A stretch of DNA of 64,000 nucleotides from an uncultured Oxalobacteraceae bacterium (GCA_903862415.1 CAIOYD010000066.1:1-64000), one strand, 5' to 3'; shown: positions 39,189-48,552, counted from the first letter of the stretch. Translations and numbers: made by a program. The notes: a model not told the origin generated them from the letters alone.

Positions 39189-39671
39189 ATGCCAGGGATG
39201 ATTGCCTACATCGGTCTGGGTGCCAATCTGGGTCAGGCACAGGTAACCCTGATGGCCGCACTGGCAGCGCTCGCGCAACTGCCAGATACCAGTCTGATTG
39301 CCCATTCCAGCCTGTATGCTTCAGCACCGGTTGATGCCACTGGTGAAGATTATGTGAATGCAGTGGCGCAATTACACACCCAGTTAGCGCCCGAAGCCTT
39401 GCTCGACTCCCTGCAAACCATCGAACTTCAGTTCGGCCGCGTGCGCAGTTACCAGAATGCACCGCGTACGCTCGATCTGGATCTTTTACTTTACGATCAA
39501 CAAATCATTCATACCCCCCGCCTGCAGATACCCCATCCACGTATGCATCAACGCGCCTTTGTGCTGTTGCCCTTGCTGGAAATAACCGCCGACAGCGTTA
39601 TTCCCGGGCACGGTAGCGCCAGCGCATTTTTATCAGCGCTGCAAACACAAGTTGTGCGCAAAATTAGCTAA
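39189..39671 (+). CDS. folK: HPPK, folate biosynthesis
   Basis: A 160-residue 2-amino-4-hydroxy-6-hydroxymethyldihydropteridine pyrophosphokinase. It has YIGLGANLG at the N-terminus, the active-site block FGRVRSYQNAPRTLDLDLLLYD (pieces QNAPRTLDLDLL) and IPHPRMHQRAFVLLPL. It transfers pyrophosphate from ATP to the pterin. Three bases follow pcnB. In related genomes panB often follows folK; here a pilus operon is in between. Confidence 0.95.
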   Translation: MPGMIAYIGLGANLGQAQVTLMAALAALAQLPDTSLIAHSSLYASAPVDATGEDYVNAVAQLHTQLAPEALLDSLQTIELQFGRVRSYQNAPRTLDLDLLLYDQQIIHTPRLQIPHPRMHQRAFVLLPLLEITADSVIPGHGSASAFLSALQTQVVRKIS

Positions 39672-39697
39672 AAATTGACCAGCGGCATGTTTTGGCT

Positions 39698-39729
39698 GAT
39701 CAGCGGAATTGGCGTTTTTCGCTGATCAC
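39698..39729. repeat. Inverted repeat before the minor-pilin operon
   Basis: TGATCAGCG (39698-39706) and CGCTGATCA (39721-39729) are perfect 9-bp arms around a 14-base spacer containing a T run, 75 bases upstream of the fimT start. A degenerate third half-site (GACCAGCGG) lies at 39678-39686. It may be a regulator site or a weak terminator for folK. No clear -35/-10 could be fixed nearby. Confidence 0.5.
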
Positions 39730-39803
39730 GGTATATTAGTGTTATACGGTAACTATTGTTATTTTGTTATCAGCAATTCAACCTGACACTACAGGAAACA
39801 TCC

Positions 39804-40418
39804 ATGTCTTTTCTTTTACATTCATCACAGCGAAAAACTTTCCCGGTCCGAATGGCAGCGGGTGGCTTTTCCTTGATTGAATTGCTCGTTGCCCTGACCA
39901 TCGGCATTATTCTGGTGGGTATTGCGGCACCACAATTTTCCGCCATCATGCAAAAGCAGCAGGCAAGCTCTGAAATAAACAATTTACTCAATGATATGCA
40001 ATATGCCCGTTCGGAAGCGATTAAACAGGGGCAGTTAGTCACCTTATGCGCTTCCAGTAATGGCACCAGCTGCTCTGCTGCAACCACATGGCAGGCCGGA
40101 TGGATTATTTTCTCCAATATCAGCAACCTATCCCCCGCCGCCTTCACCAATGGCACCGATGTGCTGTTGCGCAAGCAGGCGAAATTTACCACTACCGACA
40201 CGCTCACATCGAGCCCGGTACTGAGTGCAGTCACTTATAACCGGGATGGCTTCGGAATGAATTTCAGTTCCACCACCGGAGAGCTGTTTACCCTGCACAG
40301 CCTGACTGCCTCGACCAACTCAACCAAATGCCTGTGGCTCGATTCTCTGGGGCGTCAAACTGTGCAAAAGGCAGGCGCTGCTGCCCTGACCGGACAAGGA
40401 ACGAACAAATGCGTATAA
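39804..40418 (+). CDS. fimT: GspH/FimT-type minor pilin
   Basis: A 204-residue prepilin-like protein. After a 21-residue leader (ending MAAGG) the mature N-terminus is FSLIELLVALTIGIILVGIA with Glu5. The GspH/FimT domain follows (NLLNDMQYARSEAIKQGQLVTLC, then WQAGWIIFSN). Several Cys could form disulfides (LCASSNGTSC, KCLW, NKCV). AGGAAA lies before the ATG at 39804. First gene of the minor-pilin operon; overlaps pilV by 10 bases. FimT in some bacteria binds DNA for uptake. Confidence 0.9.
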   Translation: MSFLLHSSQRKTFPVRMAAGGFSLIELLVALTIGIILVGIAAPQFSAIMQKQQASSEINNLLNDMQYARSEAIKQGQLVTLCASSNGTSCSAATTWQAGWIIFSNISNLSPAAFTNGTDVLLRKQAKFTTTDTLTSSPVLSAVTYNRDGFGMNFSSTTGELFTLHSLTASTNSTKCLWLDSLGRQTVQKAGAAALTGQGTNKCV

Positions 40419-40969
40419 CACAACGCCCCTATGCCAGACAGTTGGGTGTGAGTCTGATTGAAGTGCTGATTGCGATTTTAATTATTGCCGTCGGCGTACT
40501 CGGCATCGCCAAAATGCAGGCTCTGTCGATTTCCAGCAGCCAGGTTTCCGGCGGCCGTGGTTTGGTAGCGTTGCAGGCCAGCAGTCTGGCAGCACTATTT
40601 CACAGTAATAGAGGTTACTGGCAAACTTTCTCTCCCGGCTTGCCTCCTTGCAGCAATACTGCCGGATGTACACTGACAGGCAGCTCAACCACCCAGTTTG
40701 GAGCCGTACCCGCATCCTGCACAGTCGCGACTCCCTGTCTTTCATCGTCCATAGCAGCACTGGAAATCAACAACTGGATGGCAAATATTAATAAGCAGGT
40801 GCCTAGCTACTCTGCCAACATCAGTTGCGCCAATGGCACGACCTTGCCGACCAATTGCACCATCGCGATCAGCTGGCTGGAAAAACAACAGGGTGGCAAC
40901 AGCACCACGGCAGCGCTGGCATCCACAACGGCGACCAAACAAACCTATTTCTTATACGTGCAGCCATGA
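40409..40969 (+). CDS. pilV: Type IV pilus minor pilin PilV
   Basis: A 186-residue prepilin. Leader of 13 residues (ending RQLG), mature VSLIEVLIAILIIAVGVLGIAKMQ, the PilV pattern. The C-terminal region has Cys pairs and a Trp-rich ISWLEKQQ segment. AAGGA precedes the ATG at 40409. The stop overlaps pilW by 4 bases (ATGA). It helps prime pilus assembly with the other minor pilins and PilY1. Confidence 0.9.
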   Translation: MRITQRPYARQLGVSLIEVLIAILIIAVGVLGIAKMQALSISSSQVSGGRGLVALQASSLAALFHSNRGYWQTFSPGLPPCSNTAGCTLTGSSTTQFGAVPASCTVATPCLSSSIAALEINNWMANINKQVPSYSANISCANGTTLPTNCTIAISWLEKQQGGNSTTAALASTTATKQTYFLYVQP

Positions 40970-41763
40970 AATCATTGAACCCGTTATCCCGCTGTCCATC
41001 TCCGAGAACAGCTCAGTCCGGCTTCAGTCTGGTGGAGTTGATGGTGGCTGTCACCATCGGTTTGTTTATCACGCTGGGCCTGAGTCAGATTTTTATCAAC
41101 ATGTACAGCACCTCCCAATCGCAAAGCTCCCTGTCGCAGTATCAGGAAAATCAGCGTCTGGCTCTGGTGATGCTGATGAATACGGTTGAACTGACCGGCT
41201 ACACAGCAGGTATTCCAACGAGCTTAACGCCAGCCGTCACTGCCTTGCCAGCCGTCACCAATGCTGATACTTCCACTTTTACTCCGGGCGCCGGCATAGT
41301 TGGCACCGGGGCTGGTACCGGGACTGGCAGCACCAGCGACACACTTAATGTGTATTTTCAGTCTGCCGGTTCCAACCTGGATCAGATTATCAACTGTCAG
41401 GGCGGCAGTGCTTCGGCCTCCACGACCACCACCTTCATCAACAGTTTTTCAATTAACGCTAATAATCAATTGGTTTGCACCGTGACCACCAATGGTGGAG
41501 CACCCAGTTCAGCACTGGTACTGGCTAACAATGTGACCTCGATGTCGATCATGTATGGCGTGGATACGACCAACAGCAAGACCACTAACGCCTATCTGAC
41601 CGCTGCGGACGTCACTACGGGCGCGATGTGGATGAATATCCGCACGGTGCAAGTCACACTCAATTTCTGTACCGCCAACGTACTCAATCCGGCCGCTGCT
41701 TACACCTCCACCTGCCCGACAACGCCGTGGGTACAAACGATTAATTTAATGAGTAAGACATGA
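40966..41763 (+). CDS. pilW: Type IV pilus minor pilin PilW
   Basis: A 265-residue prepilin with a 19-residue leader (ending TAQSG) and FSLVELMVAVTIGLFITLGLSQIF. The following NMYSTSQSQSSLSQYQENQRLA segment and the larger size fit PilW. A Gly/Thr-rich stretch (~residues 95-115, TPGAGIVGTGAG) is likely a surface loop. ATGA overlaps link it to pilV and pilX. Confidence 0.9.
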   Translation: MKSLNPLSRCPSPRTAQSGFSLVELMVAVTIGLFITLGLSQIFINMYSTSQSQSSLSQYQENQRLALVMLMNTVELTGYTAGIPTSLTPAVTALPAVTNADTSTFTPGAGIVGTGAGTGTGSTSDTLNVYFQSAGSNLDQIINCQGGSASASTTTTFINSFSINANNQLVCTVTTNGGAPSSALVLANNVTSMSIMYGVDTTNSKTTNAYLTAADVTTGAMWMNIRTVQVTLNFCTANVLNPAAAYTSTCPTTPWVQTINLMSKT

Positions 41764-42392
41764 TGGAACGACTATCCCAGCCAACTAAGCAAAACGGTAT
41801 TGCTCTCATATCGAGCCTGATCATCATGCTGTTGATGACGGTTGTGGCCCTGAGTCTGATGCGCGGCACCAGCCTGTTTGAAAAAATTGCCGGCAATACC
41901 CGTGAAAAACAGCGTGCCTTCCAAAGTGCCCAGGATGCATTGCAGTTCGCCGAATTCTGGCTGCAACAAACAGCCACCCCCACTGCGCTGACTGGCGCTG
42001 CCTGTTCGAGCACCTTAACGAGCATACAGGTTTGTACCGGCACCGGTTCCGATCCGGGAACGCTACTGTCAGCCATTTATGCTCTGCCGTCCTATTCCGG
42101 TTACAAACCGCCTTCGATGACGGTCGCTTCCGGCGGCGGCCTGAGTGCCAGTGGTGACGTGAATTATTCGAAGAACCCCAGTATTTACATCAACCCCCTT
42201 GGCACGATCAACAGCCAGCCGGTGTTCCGGATTACCGCGATAGGCTATGCCGGCAGTGGCGGAAAAAATGGCACTGTTGCGGTCGTGCAGAGTATTTTTG
42301 CCGTGACCGGCGGCGGCTCCAGCGGCAACAGCGGCGGTGGCAACACCAACACGAATCAGGCATCGACCGGTACCAATATCGGCGGGGCATAA
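41760..42392 (+). CDS. pilX: Type IV pilus minor pilin PilX
   Basis: A 210-residue protein with a short leader (QNG) followed by IALISSLIIMLLMTVVALSLMRG; as usual for PilX it lacks Glu5. The EKIAGNTREKQRAFQSAQDAL segment is characteristic. It ends in a Gly/Ser/Asn/Thr-rich tail (~185-210) with no clear structure. Overlaps pilW by 4 bases; pilY1 begins 60 bases after its stop. Confidence 0.9.
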   Translation: MMERLSQPTKQNGIALISSLIIMLLMTVVALSLMRGTSLFEKIAGNTREKQRAFQSAQDALQFAEFWLQQTATPTALTGAACSSTLTSIQVCTGTGSDPGTLLSAIYALPSYSGYKPPSMTVASGGGLSASGDVNYSKNPSIYINPLGTINSQPVFRITAIGYAGSGGKNGTVAVVQSIFAVTGGGSSGNSGGGNTNTNQASTGTNIGGA

Positions 42393-42452
42393 TTTTACAT
42401 AATCACTTCACTTATCCAGAGAAGCTTGCAATACAAGAAGGAGTTAACTCAA

Positions 42453-45400
42453 ATGAACAAGAACTCAATTACGCTGTTATGGCTGCTGGCAGGATTGCTG
42501 CCTTTGAGCGCCCATGCGCAGTTAACTGTGCAGGAAAGCTTCAACGGCAATACCACCACCAATTTATGGACTGCGCTGGGCGGCGCCTGCTTAACGGCGA
42601 GCACCAATAATGCCACCTCAGCCACCCCTCCGGCCGGTACCATCCCAGGCTGTGTGTCCGGCAATGGCGGCAATTTAAATGCCAGTAACTATTACTACAA
42701 AAACGTCAATGGCGGCAGTGTGCTCGTCGGCGGCAACAATGGCGGCAATTTGCCCGATGCCAGCGGCTCAGGTGCGCTGCGCTTAACCAACGGCGCTAAC
42801 TCAAGCATGTCGGGCGCCAACGGTAATAACGAAACTGGTGCGATTGTCAGTGCCAATTCGTTTCCGAGTAATTCCGGTCTGCATATTACGTTCAACACCA
42901 TTACCTGGGGCGGTAACGGCTACAACAACGGCTCAGCCAATACCGGTGCCGATGGTATGGCTTTCTTCCTGCTCGATGCCTCGTTATTTTCCACCACAGG
43001 AACGGGCGACAATACGGTTTTCAATGTAACCAAAACCGGCTCCTTCGGTGGCGCTCTGGGTTATGATTGCTCACCTGGAAAATCTCCCGCTGACGGTTTC
43101 AAAGGCGGCTATATCGGCTTGGGTATTGATGAATACGGCAACTTTGCCAACAAGGGCGATAATGGCCGCTCCTACGATCCGCTCTCGCCTGGTTTTGCTT
43201 ACAACACCATTACTTTGCGCGGCTCAGGCAATATTACCTCGACGCGCTTTCCGGTGGATTCCAACGACAATGCGACCGGTGTCAATCCGGGCGCGGGTCC
43301 GATAGTCTCCACTGCCAACGTCTGTAAATACGGATTCTATACCACGTCGAATACACCGACCGTCACCAGCAGCTCTGCCGCAGGAAGTTTTTCCAGCGGC
43401 AGCACTGGAACGACGACGTCCTACAATACGACGGCACTGACCTATACAGTTACGGTTAAAAGCAACAATACTGACTCCAACGGCGTCAAGACCAAAATCA
43501 CCCAGACTTCGGTCTACCCGATACAGATGGTGCGCGATTACGACATCATTGCGGTCAAACCATTGATTCCAGGAAATAATATTTACAATCAAGAATCCAT
43601 TGCCAAGCCTACCCGTCTGGCTGCGGTGCCGATTTCGTACACCATCAACATCACCAGTACCGGTAAAATCAGTATCAGCTATTCCTACAATGGCGGCGTC
43701 AATACTACCGTCATCAATAGCCAGGACATTACCGATTACGCTAATTACTACAAAGGCTTGCCTGATAACTTCCTGTATGGCTTTTCAGCCGGTACCGGTG
43801 GCGGCAGTAACAACCACGAGATTACCTGCTTCAAGGCCGCGCAGATTGCCGATTCATCGAGTTCGGCCGGTGGTAACGTACCACAAAATACCAAGGTACA
43901 AAACAATCAGGGTGATCAGATTTATCTGGCATCCTACAACCCGACTACCCTGGCTGGCTCCCTGACAGCCACACCATTATCGGTGCAGCCAAACGGCTCG
44001 GTAGTGGTTGGAACGCTCAATTCCAATGGCACCATTAATCCGCACGCCACCTGGGATGCCAGTTGTGTTCTGACCGGAGCAGCCTCTTGCGCCACGACCA
44101 AGACAGCCGTCGCCGTGCAGGCGCCGAGTGCCCGCGGAATTGCTACCTGGAATGATGCCTCCAGTGCTGGTGTGCCATTCCAATGGAGTAATCTTTCCAC
44201 CAATGAGCAGACCGCCCTCAACAGTGGCGACCCAAGCAATGGACTGCTGGGTCCGGATCGTGTTGATTTTCTGCGCGGCAACCGCACTAAGGAAGTCACC
44301 AATGTGTTCCGCACCAGAACTGGCGTTCTGGGTGACATCATCAATTCCAGCCCGGTATGGGTAGGAACACCGTTATCACCCTTTACGCAAAAATGGACTG
44401 ATGCGATTTATGCCAGCGCCATGCCCGAAGGCAGCACTTCGTATGCTACCTTCCAGTCTAACCAGGCCAATCGCCTTAATGTAGTATATGTCGGTGCCAA
44501 CGACGGCTATTTGCACGGCTTTAGCGCCGGCCAGGGTATCGGTGCTACCTTTAATCAAACCAGCAATACCGGCGCTGAAATTCTGGCCTATATGCCCAGT
44601 CTGGCCATCAACAGCATTCATGATGTCGCTTTTGGCAGTGGCGAACTGGATTACTCCGGCTTAACCTATGCCCACAATGCCTTTGTTGACGCCACTCCGG
44701 GTAGCGGCGATTTGTATTACGGCGGTGCCTGGCATACCTGGCTCATCGGTGGTCTGGGTGACGGCGGCAATATGGGCGGTGTTCTGGGCTCACCAACAGG
44801 GACAGCCTCTGGTAATATTTATGCGCTCGATATTACCAACCCAAGCTCCACCCCGACTGACAGCTCGGTCGCTGCCATGGTATTGGGCGACTGGAATTCC
44901 AGCACGATCAGCTGCGATAACGTCAGCAACTGTGGCCAATATCTGGGTAGCGTCTACGGCACGCCAATTATCCGCCGCTTACACAGCGGTAACTGGGCAG
45001 CAATATTTGGTAATGGTTTAAACAGCGCACAGGGTACTGCCGGGATTTTTGTGATGGAAGTCTCGAGCAGCTCCACCGCCACACCGCCAACCACTACTTT
45101 CCATTACTACGATACCAATGTCGGTGCAGGTAATGATCCGACTGGCCAAAATACCAGCAACGGTATTGCCTATGTCACCTCCGCTGATCTGGATGGCGAT
45201 CATGTGACTGACTATGTCTATGCCGGTGACGCCTTGGGCAATCTGTGGCGTTTTGATCTGACCAGCCAGAATCCGACTAACTGGGGTAACCCGTTTGTGT
45301 TGTTCAATGGTTCAAGCTCCAGTGGTTTGCAGCCTATCACCAGCGCAGTTACTGTCAATGCGACCGTGTATGGCTCAAACACCTATATCATGATTGACTT

Positions 45401-46190
45401 TGGCACCGGACGTCAGTATCCACAAACGTTGGGCAGCGCCGCCGTTTATGCCACCGCCGCACAAAATATGTACGGCATTTGGGATTGGAACATGTCCAAG
45501 TGGAATACACTCAACACCAATGCTCCTTACGCCTACCTGAAAACCAGCAGCAGCCCGTTCTCAGCGAGTGCTCCTATGGGGCCGTCGAATCTGACGCAGC
45601 AGCAACTGACAGCAATCAACATTACCACCACAACCAATACCACCGGAACCTCTCAGGGCTACCAGGAAACCAATAACTTGATGTGCCTGCCCGGCGTTAG
45701 CGGCTGCTCTTCTTCCATCACCTATGGCTGGATGCTGCCCTTACCTAACTCTACTGAGCAAATTATTTATAATCCGATCACGGAGAGTGGCATCCTGTTT
45801 ATCAACTCGATCATTCCGGCTGTTGTTGATAATCTGAAATGCACCATTACGGCCGCAGCTGGCTTTTCTTATGCCATCGACGCCGGCAACGGTGGCGGCA
45901 GTGTGGATGTGTTTAACAGCGCTACCGGTGAAGTATCAACAACCTCAACCCCGATTGCACCGATTGTGGGGCTGGGCTTAAATGGTGTCGGTACGCCGTA
46001 CTTTGTTACTTCCGCCGATCCAAGTGGTAACACTATCAACACCATGATCACCCAAACCCAATCTGGTGTTCCGGCTTATCCACAGGTTCATATTCCCTGC
46101 AACGGACCAAACTGCAACCAATGCGTCGGCGCAAGTTGTGCAAGCAACCTCAACAACGGTTCGCGTCTGTCATGGCTGGAAATTCGCTGA
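42453..46190 (+). CDS. pilY1: PilY1-type tip adhesin with lectin-like N-terminal domain
   Basis: A 1245-residue exported protein. Signal peptide MNKNSITLLWLLAGLLPLSAHA. Residues ~25-270 look like an L-type (legume-lectin-like) beta sandwich: GADGMAFFLLDASLF, GGALGYDCSP, GGYIGLGIDEYGNFANKGDN. The von Willebrand A domain of Pseudomonas PilY1 is not apparent. From ~590 the PilC/PilY1 beta-propeller follows (VVYVGANDGYLHGFSAGQ, LIGGLGDGG, DYVYAGDALGNLWRFDL), with a calcium-loop candidate DLDGDHVTD (~912-920). GGAG lies 9 bases before the ATG. Expected at the pilus tip or outer membrane, promoting pilus extension and adhesion. Confidence 0.92.
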   Translation: MNKNSITLLWLLAGLLPLSAHAQLTVQESFNGNTTTNLWTALGGACLTASTNNATSATPPAGTIPGCVSGNGGNLNASNYYYKNVNGGSVLVGGNNGGNLPDASGSGALRLTNGANSSMSGANGNNETGAIVSANSFPSNSGLHITFNTITWGGNGYNNGSANTGADGMAFFLLDASLFSTTGTGDNTVFNVTKTGSFGGALGYDCSPGKSPADGFKGGYIGLGIDEYGNFANKGDNGRSYDPLSPGFAYNTITLRGSGNITSTRFPVDSNDNATGVNPGAGPIVSTANVCKYGFYTTSNTPTVTSSSAAGSFSSGSTGTTTSYNTTALTYTVTVKSNNTDSNGVKTKITQTSVYPIQMVRDYDIIAVKPLIPGNNIYNQESIAKPTRLAAVPISYTINITSTGKISISYSYNGGVNTTVINSQDITDYANYYKGLPDNFLYGFSAGTGGGSNNHEITCFKAAQIADSSSSAGGNVPQNTKVQNNQGDQIYLASYNPTTLAGSLTATPLSVQPNGSVVVGTLNSNGTINPHATWDASCVLTGAASCATTKTAVAVQAPSARGIATWNDASSAGVPFQWSNLSTNEQTALNSGDPSNGLLGPDRVDFLRGNRTKEVTNVFRTRTGVLGDIINSSPVWVGTPLSPFTQKWTDAIYASAMPEGSTSYATFQSNQANRLNVVYVGANDGYLHGFSAGQGIGATFNQTSNTGAEILAYMPSLAINSIHDVAFGSGELDYSGLTYAHNAFVDATPGSGDLYYGGAWHTWLIGGLGDGGNMGGVLGSPTGTASGNIYALDITNPSSTPTDSSVAAMVLGDWNSSTISCDNVSNCGQYLGSVYGTPIIRRLHSGNWAAIFGNGLNSAQGTAGIFVMEVSSSSTATPPTTTFHYYDTNVGAGNDPTGQNTSNGIAYVTSADLDGDHVTDYVYAGDALGNLWRFDLTSQNPTNWGNPFVLFNGSSSSGLQPITSAVTVNATVYGSNTYIMIDFGTGRQYPQTLGSAAVYATAAQNMYGIWDWNMSKWNTLNTNAPYAYLKTSSSPFSASAPMGPSNLTQQQLTAINITTTTNTTGTSQGYQETNNLMCLPGVSGCSSSITYGWMLPLPNSTEQIIYNPITESGILFINSIIPAVVDNLKCTITAAAGFSYAIDAGNGGGSVDVFNSATGEVSTTSTPIAPIVGLGLNGVGTPYFVTSADPSGNTINTMITQTQSGVPAYPQVHIPCNGPNCNQCVGASCASNLNNGSRLSWLEIR

Positions 46191-46221
46191 TCTATGGCTC
46201 ACTCTTTAAACAAAGGTCATC

Positions 46222-46665
46222 ATGGAAACTAAGTTAGCCAACACCAAACAAGCTGGTTTCACCATGCTCGAACTGATGATCGTCATCGTCATCATCGGCG
46301 TGTTAATGAGCATAGCGATTCCAGCCTACACCAGCAGCGTACAGAAATCGCGCCGCACCGACGCCAAAAATGCCCTGCTGGATCTGGCGACCCGGGAAGA
46401 AAAGTTTTACAGCGTCAATAACAAGTACACCCAGACCGCCACCGATCTGTATGGCGGCACGGTGACTTTTCCGATGAATGTGCAGACAGGCGGCACAGCC
46501 TATTACCAGGTCGATGTACCGACCCTGACCGCCGCCGGCACCACCACCTCAGCCTACTTTCAGGCCACAGCAACACCGGTTGCGCCTCAGGATACCGATG
46601 CCTGTGGAACCTTCAATCTGGACAGCCTCGGTGCCCAGGGTGCGGCGACCACCAATTGCTGGTAA
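46222..46665 (+). CDS. pilE: Type IV pilus minor pilin PilE
   Basis: A 147-residue prepilin with a 12-residue leader (METKLANTKQAG) and FTMLELMIVIVIIGVLMSIAIPAY. The block SRRTDAKNALLDLATREEKFYSVNNKYT is typical of PilE minor pilins that close pilY1 operons. A Cys pair near the end (DACG...TNCW) forms the D-loop. It starts 31 bases after pilY1, and a terminator follows. Confidence 0.92.
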   Translation: METKLANTKQAGFTMLELMIVIVIIGVLMSIAIPAYTSSVQKSRRTDAKNALLDLATREEKFYSVNNKYTQTATDLYGGTVTFPMNVQTGGTAYYQVDVPTLTAAGTTTSAYFQATATPVAPQDTDACGTFNLDSLGAQGAATTNCW

Positions 46666-46715
46666 ACTGCTTGTTTTAGTCATTCCGGCTTCTCAGCAAT
46701 CACGTTTCTCCATTC

Positions 46716-46749
46716 GTTTATTCCCTCAAAAGGGGAATAAACGTTTTTT
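46716..46749 (+). terminator. Rho-independent terminator after pilE
   Basis: GTTTATTCCC (46716-46725) and GGGAATAAAC (46733-46742) form a perfect 10-bp stem, followed by GTTTTTTG. It closes the minor-pilin operon 50 bases after the pilE stop. Confidence 0.88.
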
Positions 46750-46764
46750 GCATTTCAGGGAGAT

Positions 46765-46850
46765 GGTGTATTACGCCTTTGGCTAATACACCCTACTTGA
46801 CCGTAGCAAAAATCCCACGTAGGGTGTATTAGCCGCAGGCGTATTACACC
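46765..46850. repeat. REP-like imperfect inverted repeat
   Basis: Two 32-base arms (46765-46796 and 46819-46850) face each other around 22 bases, with three mismatches. The cores are GGCTAATACACCCTAC and GTAGGGTGTATTAGCC, each preceded or followed by a GGTGTAATACGCC-type outer part. GTAGGGTG...-type palindromes of this design are known dispersed elements in many proteobacteria, spread by RAYT-like (TnpA_REP) transposases. Only this one copy is in the window. It lies between the pilE terminator and panB. Confidence 0.75.
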
Positions 46851-46876
46851 ATTTTCGGCACAGCACAGGAAAAATC

Positions 46877-47695
46877 ATGGCCAGCTATTTACAAGATTCC
46901 AAACGCAAGCAAATCACCATCCCCGGCCTGAGCGCACTCAAAGCACAGGGGCAAAAAATCGCCATGCTGACTTGCTATGACGCCAGCTTTGCTGCACTCA
47001 TGGATCGCTGCGGCGCGGATGTACTGTTAGTCGGTGATTCGCTCGGCATGGTTTGTCAGGGACAGCAATCCACCCTGCCGGTGACCATCGCTGACATGGT
47101 ATATCACACTGCCAGTGTGGCGCGCGGCAACCAGAACTGTCTGATTGTGGCCGACATGCCATTTGGCAGTTACTCCACTCCGCAAATGGCCATGGACAAT
47201 GCCGTGCATCTGATTCAGGCCGGTGCCCACATGGTGAAACTCGAAGGTGGTGCCTGGCTGGCCACGACGATTCAGTTTTTGACTGAAAGGTCGGTACCCG
47301 TCTGCGCACATCTGGGTCTGACACCGCAATCAGTGCATCAACTCGGTGGTTATAAAGTGCAGGGCAAAACCAGCGCAGCGGCGGATTTACTCAAAGAAGA
47401 TGCCCAGGCCGTGCAGGCTGCCGGCGCCACATTGCTGGTGCTCGAAGCCATTCCCCGCGATCTGGGACTACAAGTAACTGAACTGCTCGACATCCCGACT
47501 ATCGGCATAGGCGCTGGTCCGGATTGTTCCGGCCAGGTGTTGGTGATGCACGATTTGCTGGGTGTATTTCCAGGAAAAAAAGCGCGTTTTGTGAAAAATT
47601 TTATGGATGGTCAAACCAGTATCGATGCGGCCGTCAGTGCCTATGTCGGCGCGGTGAAGGATGGTAGTTTTCCCGCGCCGGAACATTGTTTTTAA
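46877..47695 (+). CDS. panB: 3-methyl-2-oxobutanoate hydroxymethyltransferase
   Basis: A 272-residue enzyme adding a hydroxymethyl group to ketoisovalerate, the first step of pantothenate synthesis. It has [64 protein letters not shown] and [21 protein letters not shown] (seen as adjacent blocks). AGGAAA precedes the ATG. Full length; transcribed toward the carbonic anhydrase gene. Confidence 0.96.
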   Translation: MASYLQDSKRKQITIPGLSALKAQGQKIAMLTCYDASFAALMDRCGADVLLVGDSLGMVCQGQQSTLPVTIADMVYHTASVARGNQNCLIVADMPFGSYSTPQMAMDNAVHLIQAGAHMVKLEGGAWLATTIQFLTERSVPVCAHLGLTPQSVHQLGGYKVQGKTSAAADLLKEDAQAVQAAGATLLVLEAIPRDLGLQVTELLDIPTIGIGAGPDCSGQVLVMHDLLGVFPGKKARFVKNFMDGQTSIDAAVSAYVGAVKDGSFPAPEHCF

Positions 47696-47710
47696 AACGC
47701 CAGGCGCGCT

Positions 47711-48388
47711 TTATTCGTACACGGCCAGACTTTGTGCCAGATTGGCTGCCAGCATGTCGGGGCTGCTGATATTCATACCCAGATCACTGAGCAAACCATC
47801 TTCCAGACCATACACCCAACCATGTATGGTCAATTCCTGCTCACGTTCCCAGGCATCATGCACGATAGTGGTCTGGCACAGATTGACCACCTGCTCGATC
47901 ACATTCAATTCACACAAGCGATTTTGTCTGACCTGGGGTGCTAACACTTCCCCCAGATAGCGCTCATGTTTTTGCTGTACGTCCTGAACATGTCGCAGCC
48001 AGTTATCCGCCAAACCAACACGCTTGCGCTGCAGTGCTGCATCCACCCCGGAACAGCCGTAATGGCCACAGACAATCACGTGCTTCACCTTGAGCACATC
48101 GACCGCAAACTGCAGCACGGATAAACAATTCAAATCCGAGTGCACCACCACGTTAGCTACATTGCGGTGAACAAATAATTCACCAGGCAACAGTCCGAGT
48201 AATTCATTGGCTGGCACACGGCTGTCCGAACAACCGATCCACAAATACTCCGGCATTTGCTGGGAAGCCAGCTTGGCAAAAAAATCCGCGTCCTGTGCGG
48301 TAATGCTTGCAGCCCATTCACGATTATTCTGAAATAACTGTTGCGGCGTTAAACCCCGCCCGGTTTTGAGGTTGACTGGACTGCTCAT
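47711..48388 (-). CDS. can: Beta-class carbonic anhydrase
   Basis: A 225-residue zinc enzyme that interconverts CO2 and bicarbonate. Zinc ligands and catalytic pair: Cys and Asp in WIGCSDSRVPAN, His and Cys in VCGHYGCSGV. The ATG at 48388 has AGGGAG upstream; the frame stays open for 35 codons before it without a family counterpart. Convergent with panB, divergent from the TonB receptor gene. Confidence 0.94.
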   Translation of the reverse strand: MSSPVNLKTGRGLTPQQLFQNNREWAASITAQDADFFAKLASQQMPEYLWIGCSDSRVPANELLGLLPGELFVHRNVANVVVHSDLNCLSVLQFAVDVLKVKHVIVCGHYGCSGVDAALQRKRVGLADNWLRHVQDVQQKHERYLGEVLAPQVRQNRLCELNVIEQVVNLCQTTIVHDAWEREQELTIHGWVYGLEDGLLSDLGMNISSPDMLAANLAQSLAVYE

Positions 48389-48534
48389 CGGACTCCCTGA
48401 CTTGAAAGAATAGTCGCTATTGTATACTAGTAGACTGCAATGTATAAATAACATGTAATTTACCAATTCCTTCGCCCCCTCCCCTCCTGCCACCTTTCAT
48501 TCTGCGCTGCATTCACAATTAAAAAACTGTTGTC

Positions 48535-48552
48535 ATGTCATACAAATGTAAT
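48535..48552 (+). promoter_or_regulatory. Candidate PHO box upstream of the TonB receptor operon
   Basis: ATGTCAT-ACAA-ATGTAAT shows two 7-base direct repeats separated by four bases, close to the PhoB consensus CTGTCAT-AWAW-CTGTMAY (both leading Cs are A). It lies 100 bases before the GTG start at 48635. A well-spaced -10 could not be fixed. Regulation by PhoB is inferred from this match and from the phosphatase in the cluster. Confidence 0.6.

Noticed and set aside
43331-43449. Possible tandem repeats in the Ser/Thr/Gly/Asn-rich parts of pilY1 and neighbouring pilins
   Set aside because: These are low-complexity surface loops; no repeat unit recurs with constant period on either strand.
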